Shown: positions 42,837-50,528 of the stretch, in pieces
Numbering within the stretch: position 1 is the stretch's first letter
How the letters are laid out: each line of letters opens with the position of its first letter
Origin: Companilactobacillus bobalius
GTDB lineage: Bacteria; Bacillota; Bacilli; Lactobacillales; Lactobacillaceae
Length of the DNA stretch: 64,000 nucleotides
Assembly: GCF_009764355.1 (NCBI RefSeq)
Contig: NZ_LNUA01000033.1
Location: forward strand, 1-64,000
Reading direction: 5' to 3'
Made by a program: the position numbers and the translations under genes
Notes under the pieces: generated by a model
Database searches by the model: none
Seen by the model: only the letters and a program-made list of their open reading frames with translations
What the model was told of the DNA's origin: nothing

Positions 42837-43217
42837 ATGAAAAAGATTACAGCATTTTTATTGTCATTATTAATGTTACTAGGGGTATTCGCTCCAGCAA
42901 CTGCAACAACCGTTCAAGCTAAGGCTTCCAAGAATATCAAAGTTACTTACACTTTGAAGAAGAACAAAAAGAAGATTGCCAAGAAAACTATCACATTGAA
43001 AAAGAATGCCACTGTTACTGATGGTCTTAAAAAGGGCTGGAAAGTTAACGACAAAGGCGGCTTTATCTCAGCTATCGACGGTCACAAACAAAATAACAAG
43101 AAGAAAATTTACTGGACATTCACTGTTAATGTCAAACAAGTTAACGTTTCAGCTGACAAAAAGAAATTGCACAACAAAGACAAAGTTGTTTTCAAATTAT
43201 CAAAATATAACGGTTAA
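42837..43217 (+). CDS. Secreted DUF4430 (transcobalamin-C-like) protein
   Basis: A 126-aa exported protein. The signal peptide (MKKITAFLLSLLMLLGVFAP..., cleaved near VQA-KA at about residue 28) is followed by a very lysine-rich DUF4430 domain: ATVTDGLKKGWKV, ISAIDGHKQ and the closing YWTFTVNVKQVNVSADKKK. In animals this fold forms the C-terminal part of cobalamin carriers. No lipobox or LPxTG is seen. It is divergent from the ECF operon across 115 bp, suggesting an extracellular ligand-binding partner. ATG at 42837 follows GGAGG. Confidence 0.82.
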   Translation: MKKITAFLLSLLMLLGVFAPATATTVQAKASKNIKVTYTLKKNKKKIAKKTITLKKNATVTDGLKKGWKVNDKGGFISAIDGHKQNNKKKIYWTFTVNVKQVNVSADKKKLHNKDKVVFKLSKYNG

Positions 43218-43225
43218 TGATTAAA

Positions 43226-43276
43226 TTGAAATATGAGATGAGGATAAATTTAATATCTTCATCTCATATTTTTTTG
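43226..43276 (+). terminator. Terminator of the DUF4430 gene
   Basis: AAATATGAGATGA... pairs with ...TCATCTCATATTT, followed by a T-run. Confidence 0.85.
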
Positions 43277-43288
43277 TGGAAATAAGCA

Positions 43289-43316
43289 ATTTATTAAGTT
43301 AAGTTTTCTTAATAAA
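43289..43316 (+). promoter_or_regulatory. Shared box upstream of SLAP gene 1
   Basis: ATTTATTAAGTTAA (43289-43302) is identical to 49307-49320 before SLAP gene 2. With CTTAATAAA at 43308-43316 it forms a 9-bp inverted repeat. The TTTTCTTAATAAAG part recurs upstream of the 20-codon ORF at 45365-45376. Confidence 0.45.
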
Positions 43317-43388
43317 GATAATAATTCTCTTTCATTATATTAAATAGTGCTATTTTATACTTGAATAATATATTCGGAGGGATTAATT

Positions 43389-44414
43389 ATGAATAAAAAG
43401 AAAATTGTTTTAGCCTCAACACTTGCTGTTTTATTAGCCCCATCTATTCTTAATAATTTACCTACAAATCAAACTGTTCATGCTGCCAATACTCAGCTAA
43501 TTGGAACTGTCAGACGTGGTGGTGCCGCCACGGTTAATGCCAATGGTAATTACGTTCGTGGTGGTTACTTAGGGAATTTCACTTCATGGAGATTAGGTCA
43601 AAGAATCACTATCGGTGGCAATCCTTATTATGAAGTCGCAACTAACCAATACGTTGATGCCACAGCCATGAATATCAGCAATGGTACTCAAGTAATCAAT
43701 CCTGTTCAAAAAGAAGTTTCCTATGTTAATGCTGTTAAATCTATCACTGACAATAATGCTACTGTAGTTAACGATAATGGTTACAGCTTAGGAGTTACCC
43801 TTCCTAATGGAACTTCATGGAAAGTCGACCAATACAAAGTTATCAACGGTTACCCATACTACCGTGTCGCTACTAACGAATGGGTCAAAGCTTTGAACTT
43901 CACTTCTGACAACAACGGTACAAGTAACACTAACAATACTGTTGCCAATACTACTGCTCAAAAGACCATTACTCTTCGCACTAATTCAGTCATCTACAAT
44001 GGCTTAGGTCAAAACATGGGTAGAACTTTACCAACTAACAGTTCCTGGAAAGTAGCTCAAGAAAAAACTATCAACGGTCATCAATATTACCAAGTAGCTA
44101 CAAATGAATGGATTCTAGCTACCGAAGATAAGAACACTTCTATCTTCAGTAACGGTGCAGCTACTGGTACTTTAACTAAAAACGTTCAATTATATAACAC
44201 CGCTTCAAACTCCATGACTAGATCACTTTCAGCTGGAACTTCTTGGAAGATTTCTAGCGTTGTAGAAAATAGTGCCGGTTACTACTTTGCACAAGTATCT
44301 AACAACGAATGGATTCCATTAGGCGGATCAATCTTCAGTGATGGACTACTTCAACAAGAGTTAGCCAACTCAGCTACTTACGAACCAAGTTTTGCTATCA
44401 GTCTTTTCAAATAA
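43389..44414 (+). CDS. SLAP-repeat surface protein 1
   Basis: A 341-aa secreted protein. The signal peptide MNKKKIVLASTLAVLLAPS... ends near VHA-AN (residue 33). The mature part consists of four SLAP-type repeats, each ending in a variant of YYEVATNEYV or YYRVATNEWVKA. Such repeats anchor proteins non-covalently to the wall. There is no enzymatic domain or sortase motif. It is paralogous to the protein at 49380-50402, from which it differs throughout. Confidence 0.85.
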   Translation: MNKKKIVLASTLAVLLAPSILNNLPTNQTVHAANTQLIGTVRRGGAATVNANGNYVRGGYLGNFTSWRLGQRITIGGNPYYEVATNQYVDATAMNISNGTQVINPVQKEVSYVNAVKSITDNNATVVNDNGYSLGVTLPNGTSWKVDQYKVINGYPYYRVATNEWVKALNFTSDNNGTSNTNNTVANTTAQKTITLRTNSVIYNGLGQNMGRTLPTNSSWKVAQEKTINGHQYYQVATNEWILATEDKNTSIFSNGAATGTLTKNVQLYNTASNSMTRSLSAGTSWKISSVVENSAGYYFAQVSNNEWIPLGGSIFSDGLLQQELANSATYEPSFAISLFK

Positions 44415-44427
44415 TAATCGCAAAAAA

Positions 44428-44457
44428 ATAAGGCAGCCGTTTGGCTGTCTTTATTTA
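44428..44457. terminator. Bidirectional terminator
   Basis: AAATAAGGCAGCC pairs imperfectly with GGCTGTCTTTATTT between the convergent SLAP gene 1 and RNPP-like regulator; the regulator's stop lies inside it. Confidence 0.75.
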
Positions 44458-45287
44458 TGTTCAATTTTCTCTTGGAGCTCATGATTGTTTAATACATCTG
44501 CACAATAAAAAGCTCGATTCTTATATAACTGTTGTTTAGCTTTATCATCATCCGCTTGATAGACTAGATAAAGATTGTAATTCAACTCATCTATAAAATA
44601 GGATAAATAATTATCATTGGCAAATTTCAGACCACGCTCCAAAATACTTTTTGCCGAATCAAATTGCTTTATTTGTAAGTAAGCCTTACCCACCATTTTG
44701 GCAAGAAAAATCACCTCTAAACCACTGGCATTATTAACATTAAGATTCTCTTTCAAAGAATTACTGATCAAGCTGAGATAATAATCAGCTTCACCGAAAT
44801 GTTCTTGACGATAATATATCTTACCTTTGAATAAATATGACATCAAAGTATAAATATTATCTTCATCCGTCTTAGTTTCTCGCAAAACTTTATCAAAATG
44901 GAAAGAACTCAATTCAAAATTACCAGCTTTGAATTTAACAACGCCAAGAATAAAGTCACACTGTGCTCTATCTTTAGCTTTAATTTTATCTTGAATCAAA
45001 GCAATTTTGTCTTCAATCGAATCTAAATTACCTAAAAGAACATCTTTTTCGATATCATCCAAAATAAAAGTTTGTTCAGGTTTGGAATCACTGGAGAATT
45101 CACTAAAAATATCATTCAGAGAAAGATCCAAACGCTGACAAATTTTTATCAAGACATCCATTTGAGGTGTCATATTATGCTTTTCCATTTTGCTAATAGT
45201 ATTTTGATTACACAAACCACTAGCCAAGTCGCTTTGAGTTAGATTCAAACTACGTCGTTTATCATAAATTACTGATCCTAAGAACAC
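44451..45287 (-). CDS. RNPP/Rgg-like regulator (XRE domain plus TPR)
   Basis: A 278-aa protein with an N-terminal Cro/CI helix-turn-helix (residues about 5-60; LNLTQSDLASGLCNQNTISKMEKHN) and a C-terminal array of helical TPR-like repeats (about 80-275; FKAGNFELSSFHFDKVL, GKIYYRQEHFGEADYYLSLI, KAYLQIKQFDSAKSILERGL). This architecture is that of peptide-pheromone receptors such as Rgg and PlcR. A GTG start at 45287 has GAGG 7 nt upstream. It is divergent from a 20-codon ORF and a quorum-sensing-type two-component system. Confidence 0.88.
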   Translation of the reverse strand: MFLGSVIYDKRRSLNLTQSDLASGLCNQNTISKMEKHNMTPQMDVLIKICQRLDLSLNDIFSEFSSDSKPEQTFILDDIEKDVLLGNLDSIEDKIALIQDKIKAKDRAQCDFILGVVKFKAGNFELSSFHFDKVLRETKTDEDNIYTLMSYLFKGKIYYRQEHFGEADYYLSLISNSLKENLNVNNASGLEVIFLAKMVGKAYLQIKQFDSAKSILERGLKFANDNYLSYFIDELNYNLYLVYQADDDKAKQQLYKNRAFYCADVLNNHELQEKIEHK

Positions 45288-45364
45288 GTCTCTACCTCAC
45301 TAATCATTATTACAAGTTAGTATAATTGTACCATTTGGAATTATATTTTACCTTTTAACGTAAT

Positions 45365-45395
45365 TTCTTAATAAAGAATTTTTATATGATATACT
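45365..45395 (+). promoter_or_regulatory. Promoter region of peptide-kinase-regulator operon
   Basis: TATACT (45390-45395) follows a poor -35, consistent with activator dependence. TTTCTTAATAAAG at 45364-45376 overlaps the -35 position and matches the box upstream of SLAP gene 1; TTTTAACGTAA just before it resembles LytTR-type half-sites. Confidence 0.45.
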
Positions 45396-45431
45396 ACGTT
45401 GTTTGAGATTTTTATAAGAAAGGAAAAAAAT

Positions 45432-45494
45432 ATGTTTGACTCTTTACAAATTTTAGCAAATTTCGATTTACTCAGAGATATGAGTCACCATTAA
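45432..45494 (+). CDS. 20-codon ORF, candidate signal or leader peptide
   Basis: MFDSLQILANFDLLRDMSHH, with a clear ribosome site (AAGAAAGGA) 7 nt upstream and a promoter before it. It lies 23 nt before the kinase gene and is divergent from an RNPP-type regulator, the position of peptide genes in Rgg/SHP and related systems. It lacks a double-glycine leader, an AgrD-like cysteine and a long hydrophobic signal. It could instead be a leader peptide that tunes kinase translation. Confidence 0.5.
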   Translation: MFDSLQILANFDLLRDMSHH

Positions 45495-45517
45495 ATATAA
45501 AGTAAGGAGAATTAAAA

Positions 45518-46849
45518 TTGGAACAATTTATAATACCGTCTTGGTTAGTTCTTGATTTTTCAAATACTTTATTAATGTATATATCAATATTTCTATTAAT
45601 TCCTAACTTATACTCAAAAAGAAATGTAATATTATCTTTTTCTTTGAGTTTACTGTTTACTTTTATTGATTTTTATTTTCCTAATGCTTCGTTATTGCTT
45701 ACTTTCTTTACATACCTCTTATTTTTAAAACACTCAAAATTGAATATAAATTTACCAATTCAAATCATTTTATTCTTGGTATCTTTTTTATTAACTTCCC
45801 TCACCCAAGGAATAGCTAGTTACTTTGTAATAAAAGTTTTTAACTTGGGATTTAGTGTTTATTCATTTACAACTTTATTAGGAACAATTCTACTAACATT
45901 AATAAACTATACTTTAACATTACTAATTATTATCATTCTAAAATTTATATTGCATTTAGACACTATTCAAAATATTATTCATAACAAGACAGTAACTAAA
46001 ATGGCTCTTTTATCAACTATCGTAATAACCGTCTCTTATGCATCATTAATATTAATGTCTAGACATGAATTTAATCAATTAACCTATTTAAAAACAACAT
46101 TATTAGTCAGTTTAATGTCTACTATATTTATAGTAATAGGAAGCATCATGTTGGTAATGGGATACATGAAAGAAGTGAGATCCAAATATGAAATTAGACA
46201 TCTGAAGGAAAGAAATTTATACATTGAGGAACTTGAACGAAAGAATACTGAATTGAGAAGATTCAAACACGATTACAAAAATCTCCTTACATCATTATCG
46301 GTTTCATTAAGATCTAACAATTCTAATAACGATTCTATTCAACGGCTTCTTGATTATGCAGATAGTAATGTTGATATGACTTCAACCGTTGAAAATGCTA
46401 ATTTATATCATCTTAATGACGATCTAGTTAAGGGAATTATTATTACAAAATTAGTAGCTGCAAAAAATAAGCATATTGAAACCAACTTTGAAGTAGATCA
46501 AAGTATCCTCATTCCTAAAGCTTTATCGGTTGAAATAACTCGTATTCTGGGAATTCTTTTTGATAATGCTATTGAAGCATCCCTATTAACTAACAATCCT
46601 GAAATAAGTTTTGCTCTTGTTGTATTTGATGGTTATCTAGAATTCATTATAAAAAACAATATTGCCTCATCTGAAAAAATCAATTTGGATCAAATTTACC
46701 AAACTGGTTATACATCTAAAAAAGATCATAATGGTTTGGGACTATCGACTGTTAATAAAATCATTCATTCAAATAGTAATCTACTCTTACAAAACAAAGT
46801 TAAAGACGGTTACTTTTCAACAATCCTAACTGTATTGGAAGATAAATAA
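45518..46849 (+). CDS. AgrC/ComD-like sensor histidine kinase
   Basis: A 443-aa membrane kinase. The first 220 residues hold six or seven helices (peptide-sensing domain); a coiled segment (KYEIRHLKERNLYIEELERK) leads to the phospho-acceptor His251 in RRFKHDYKNLLTSLS. The HATPase domain has an N-box ILFDNAIEASL and a G-box DHNGLGLSTVNKI, typical of the GHKL/AgrC class. The start is a TTG at 45518 with AAGGAG upstream. Its last bases overlap the response regulator ATG. Confidence 0.9.
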   Translation: MEQFIIPSWLVLDFSNTLLMYISIFLLIPNLYSKRNVILSFSLSLLFTFIDFYFPNASLLLTFFTYLLFLKHSKLNINLPIQIILFLVSFLLTSLTQGIASYFVIKVFNLGFSVYSFTTLLGTILLTLINYTLTLLIIIILKFILHLDTIQNIIHNKTVTKMALLSTIVITVSYASLILMSRHEFNQLTYLKTTLLVSLMSTIFIVIGSIMLVMGYMKEVRSKYEIRHLKERNLYIEELERKNTELRRFKHDYKNLLTSLSVSLRSNNSNNDSIQRLLDYADSNVDMTSTVENANLYHLNDDLVKGIIITKLVAAKNKHIETNFEVDQSILIPKALSVEITRILGILFDNAIEASLLTNNPEISFALVVFDGYLEFIIKNNIASSEKINLDQIYQTGYTSKKDHNGLGLSTVNKIIHSNSNLLLQNKVKDGYFSTILTVLEDK

Positions 46850-47610
46850 TGCTACTTAATATAATAATTTGCGAAGACGACAGAACCCTTAGAATGTACT
46901 ATCAATTAATAATCAAGGATTACATTAAATCTCATCCGGACATTGATATGAAAATTATGTTATCTACTGGAAATCCTAATGATGTAAATATTTATTTAGA
47001 CAACAATCCAAAAGAGATGAAATTCTTTTTACTGGATATTGAATTTCCTAATTCAAAAATAAGAGGTATAGATTTAGCCACTAAAATTAGAAAAAATGAT
47101 TTGAACGCTAAAATTGTCTTCATTACGACACATGAAGAACTGATGCCAATGATTTTTGAACGAAAAGTAGAACCTCTGGATTATATTACTAAGGAAAAAG
47201 GAATTAATAATATTAAAAGAAAAATATACACTGATTTAGATATCACTGTTGAGCGATTAGTCAGACCACAGAATAAGCGATTAAAAGAATTTAATTTCCG
47301 AATTGGTTCAAAACAGTATAATTTCGATATTGATAAAATTAATTATTTTGAATCTCTAGAAAATACAACCAACGTATTCCTACATGCAATTAATCAAAAT
47401 ATCGAATTTCCCGACACATTAAAGGCTATTTCAAACAAAGTTCCTTATTTCTACCGGGCCCACAAAAGTTTATTAATCAATCCTGACAATATTCAGTCCA
47501 TAAATAAACAAGAACGTAAGATTTACTTCAAAGATGGTTCATCTTGTGATATATCAAGAAGAAGGTTAGTTGATTTTTCTCGTGAACATCCGGATTTAAT
47601 TGAAAGATAA
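46849..47610 (+). CDS. LytTR response regulator (AgrA/ComE-like)
   Basis: A 253-aa regulator. Receiver domain at residues 1-125 with acidic pocket ICEDD and phospho-acceptor Asp63 in FLLDIEFPN; LytTR DNA-binding domain at about 145-250 (INYFESLENTTNVFLH, FYRAHKSLLINPDNIQSI). It overlaps the kinase gene by one base. Such regulators bind paired repeats and usually control bacteriocin, competence or surface genes; the two flanking SLAP genes are candidates. Confidence 0.92.
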   Translation: MLLNIIICEDDRTLRMYYQLIIKDYIKSHPDIDMKIMLSTGNPNDVNIYLDNNPKEMKFFLLDIEFPNSKIRGIDLATKIRKNDLNAKIVFITTHEELMPMIFERKVEPLDYITKEKGINNIKRKIYTDLDITVERLVRPQNKRLKEFNFRIGSKQYNFDIDKINYFESLENTTNVFLHAINQNIEFPDTLKAISNKVPYFYRAHKSLLINPDNIQSINKQERKIYFKDGSSCDISRRRLVDFSREHPDLIER

Positions 47611-47658
47611 AAAAGTCCAATTGCTTCTATACAGTAATAGAAACAATTGGACTTTTTG
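47611..47658. terminator. Bidirectional terminator
   Basis: AAAAGTCCAATTG(C)TTCTAT pairs with ATAGAA(A)CAATTGGACTTTT, between the response regulator and the convergent permease. Confidence 0.9.
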
Positions 47659-47659
47659 A

Positions 47660-49021
47660 TTAAGCCAAACTAGCTTTTGGCAAAATATTAATAATGTATA
47701 GCAAGATAACGAAGACAACGAACAATCCGTACATAATTGGATTAATTTCTTTTCTCTTACCTGCGGCTAACATTGTAATTGGATAAACTAGGAATCCGAA
47801 AGCAATTCCGTATGAAATGTTATATGTTAGTGGCATACCAACGATTGTTAAAAATGCTGGTAATGCAATTTCGAATCTATCCCATTGAATTCCACGCATT
47901 GATTGTGCCATCAAAGTACCAACGATGATTAGTACTGGTGCTGTAACATTACTTGTTACGACTGACAACAATGGTGAGAAGAACATTGATAATGCGAACA
48001 ATACTCCGACAGTGATTGATGTTAACCCAGTTCTACCACCGACAGCAATACCAGCTGATGATTCAACGTATGCTGTTGGAGGAGTTGTTCCAAAGACGGC
48101 ACCACTGACCATTGAGATAGAATCAGCCATCAAAGCATGACCAATTCTTGGCATTTTACCATCTTTGTCTTGCATGACATCAACTTGTTCAGCTAATCCG
48201 ATCAAAGTACCAGCAGTATCAAAGAAAGCTACTAATAGGAAAATGATAACTACGGCCCACAATTGAGGTTCCTTGATATCAACAATATGTGCCACACCAA
48301 CACCAAAGGTTGGTTTCAAACTAGGTATTCCTGAAATAATATGTGCTGGTGCTGGAATTAATTTTGTTACCAAACCGGCAACTGTTGTGAAGACCATTCC
48401 GATAAAAATTGATCCTGGAACCTTACGTGCCATTAAGATTGCTGTAACTAATAATCCGGCAATTGTTAACAATGTGGTTGGGTTAGTAAATGATCCAATC
48501 GCAACAAGTGAATCTTTACTTGCTGTAATCAATCCCCCACCTTGTAAACCAACGAAGGCAATGAAGATACCTAATCCAGATGCAACCGCCAACTTCAAAT
48601 CCTTAGGAATTGCGTTGATAACTACTTCACGAATCTTCATCAATGAAAGTACTAAGAAAATCAAACTGGCAACAAATACTCCGGCCATAGCTGTTTGCCA
48701 AGGGATTCCCATCGCAATAACAACTGAATAACTAAAGAAGGCATTATCACCTAAACCTGGGGCAATGGCAATCGGATAATTAGCCAAAATTCCCATTAAA
48801 ACTGAACCAACTACGGCAGTTAATGCGGTAGCTGTGAAAAGTGATCCTTTGTCCATCCCTGAGTCTCCCAAAACTTGAGGATTAACAAACAAAATGTAAG
48901 CCATTGAAACAAAAGTAGTTAAACCAGCTAAAATCTCTCGTCTAACGTTCGTTTTGGCTTCTTCCAAGTGAAACAAGCGCTCAAGTAAGCTCAAGTTTCC
49001 CCTATTATCTAATGAATTCAA
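47660..49021 (-). CDS. NCS2 purine permease (AzgA/PbuG-like)
   Basis: A 453-aa membrane permease for adenine, guanine or hypoxanthine, with 12-14 helices. N-terminal RREILAGLTTFVSMAYILFVNP is diagnostic of the AzgA branch, as are GLGDNAFFSYSVV and FFDTAGTLIGLAEQ. The start is a TTG at 49021 with AAGGGG 9 nt upstream. No purine riboswitch is visible in the leader, though such permeases often have one. Confidence 0.92.
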   Translation of the reverse strand: MNSLDNRGNLSLLERLFHLEEAKTNVRREILAGLTTFVSMAYILFVNPQVLGDSGMDKGSLFTATALTAVVGSVLMGILANYPIAIAPGLGDNAFFSYSVVIAMGIPWQTAMAGVFVASLIFLVLSLMKIREVVINAIPKDLKLAVASGLGIFIAFVGLQGGGLITASKDSLVAIGSFTNPTTLLTIAGLLVTAILMARKVPGSIFIGMVFTTVAGLVTKLIPAPAHIISGIPSLKPTFGVGVAHIVDIKEPQLWAVVIIFLLVAFFDTAGTLIGLAEQVDVMQDKDGKMPRIGHALMADSISMVSGAVFGTTPPTAYVESSAGIAVGGRTGLTSITVGVLFALSMFFSPLLSVVTSNVTAPVLIIVGTLMAQSMRGIQWDRFEIALPAFLTIVGMPLTYNISYGIAFGFLVYPITMLAAGKRKEINPIMYGLFVVFVILLYIINILPKASLA

Positions 49022-49379
49022 TATAATTCGCCCCTTGTAAAATAATAAACTTTTGAGAACTCATATAGTATTACAGACTTTAAGTACTTTTTCAAGCTAA
49101 ATAAAAACTTTTATATAGTTTTTCACTAATATTGTTCGTATTCAGTAATAATTTTATTTATTTATACTATTAATAAACATACTAAGGACCATTTTTCTTA
49201 ATATTATCAGTTAAATTCAAAATATTCATTTCATGAACTATATCATGGATATATGAATATCTAATACGTATTTTACCGAACGATTAAGTTTTTATTAACA
49301 TGGTCTATTTATTAAGTTAAAAAAATATGGTAGTGGTAATTTGTAATTGGATAATACATTAATTATAGGGAGATTAATT
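49022..49379. other. 358-bp gene-free divergent control region
   Basis: AT-rich DNA between the purine permease (minus) and SLAP gene 2 (plus). It contains the ATTTATTAAGTTAA box (49307-49320) and a second ATTAAGTT copy at 49283-49290, both 60-100 bp upstream of the SLAP start. No open frame with a ribosome site and no riboswitch fold was found. Confidence 0.5.
49307..49320 (+). promoter_or_regulatory. Shared box upstream of SLAP gene 2
   Basis: ATTTATTAAGTTAA is identical to 43289-43302 upstream of SLAP gene 1, and lies at a comparable distance from the start codon (73 versus 100 bp). Confidence 0.45.
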
Positions 49380-50402
49380 ATGAATAAGAAAAAAATTGTT
49401 TTAGCTTCTACTCTTGCTATTTTACTTGCTCCTGCTGCCTTAAATACATTACCAACTACACAAATCGTTCATGCTGACACTCAATTGATCGGTACCATCA
49501 GACGTGGAGGTGCTGTTGCCGTTGATGGTAACGGTCACTTTATCAATGGTGCTGCCTTTGGTAACTTTACTTCATGGAAACTTGGTCAAAGAATTACTAT
49601 CGGGGGTAATCCTTACTATGAAGTGGCAACCAACGAATATGTTGATGCCAGCTCTATGGATATCACACAAAATGGAAAGTTACTCAATCCAATCAATAAT
49701 CAAATTTCCTACATCAACCGTGTTGAAACCGTTGGTAGTAAAGCTGCTACTATTGTTAATAATAATGGTGCTGCCACAGGCGTAACTCTACCCGCAGGAT
49801 CAGCTTGGAAAGTTGATCAAGTTAGATACTTTAATAGTTATCCATACTACCGTGTCGCAACTAACGAATGGGTCAAAGCACTAGACTTTAATGTTGCATC
49901 TTCAGTAAACAATGATAGTCAGACTGTTACAACTACACCAACAGCACATCAACCAATTACATTACGTACAAACGCTACTCTATATAATGGTAATGGTGTT
50001 AGTCTAGGAACAACTCTACCAAAGGGTTCTTCATGGAAAGTTGCTCAAGAAAAGACCATTAATGGACATCAATACTATCAAGTTGCCACTAACGAATGGG
50101 TCCTAGCTACTGAAGATAAGAATACTTCTGTATTCAGTAAAGGTACTGCTACAGTTACTTTGGCTAAACCAGTTCAACTTTACGATACTTCAAGCAATTC
50201 AATGACTAGAACACTTCCAGCTGGATCATCATGGAAAGTCAACGCTACTGTTGAAAATAGTGCTGGTTACTTCTTTGCTAAAGTTTCAAACAACGAATGG
50301 ATTCCACTAGGTAGCTCAATTTTTACTGACAATGTCTTACAAGAAGAACTAGCTAACTCATCTGCTTACGAACCTTACTTTGCAATTAATCTTTTTAAAT
50401 AA
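49380..50402 (+). CDS. SLAP-repeat surface protein 2
   Basis: A 340-aa secreted paralogue of SLAP protein 1, with signal peptide MNKKKIVLASTLAILLAPA... (cleaved near VHA-D) and four repeats ending in forms such as YYEVATNEYVDA, YYRVATNEWVKA and YYQVATNEWVLA. The C-terminus (ELANSSAYEPYFAINLFK) is also shared. The ATG at 49380 has a GGGAG site upstream; a longer frame from 49347 adds 11 residues before the signal peptide and is rejected. Confidence 0.85.
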   Translation: MNKKKIVLASTLAILLAPAALNTLPTTQIVHADTQLIGTIRRGGAVAVDGNGHFINGAAFGNFTSWKLGQRITIGGNPYYEVATNEYVDASSMDITQNGKLLNPINNQISYINRVETVGSKAATIVNNNGAATGVTLPAGSAWKVDQVRYFNSYPYYRVATNEWVKALDFNVASSVNNDSQTVTTTPTAHQPITLRTNATLYNGNGVSLGTTLPKGSSWKVAQEKTINGHQYYQVATNEWVLATEDKNTSVFSKGTATVTLAKPVQLYDTSSNSMTRTLPAGSSWKVNATVENSAGYFFAKVSNNEWIPLGSSIFTDNVLQEELANSSAYEPYFAINLFK

Positions 50403-50426
50403 TTGAATTGAGATGATTGAAGTTAC

Positions 50427-50463
50427 AAAACGTCTCCTTAATTGGGAGACGTTTTTTATTTTT
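50427..50463 (+). terminator. Terminator of SLAP gene 2
   Basis: AAAACGTCTCC pairs with GGGAGACGTTTT, followed by a T-run. Confidence 0.9.
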
Positions 50464-50528
50464 CTTTTAAAATTAATTATTAAGTCTATAATTAAATTAA
50501 AATAATTATAATTATAAAGGAAATACTA

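Noticed and set aside
45432..45494. The 20-codon ORF as a phenol-soluble-modulin-like amphipathic toxin
   Set aside because: A helical-wheel estimate by hand shows charged residues spread around the helix, so no amphipathic face.
49022..49140. Possible purine riboswitch before the purine permease
   Set aside because: The conserved purine-aptamer sequences were not found in the minus-strand leader.
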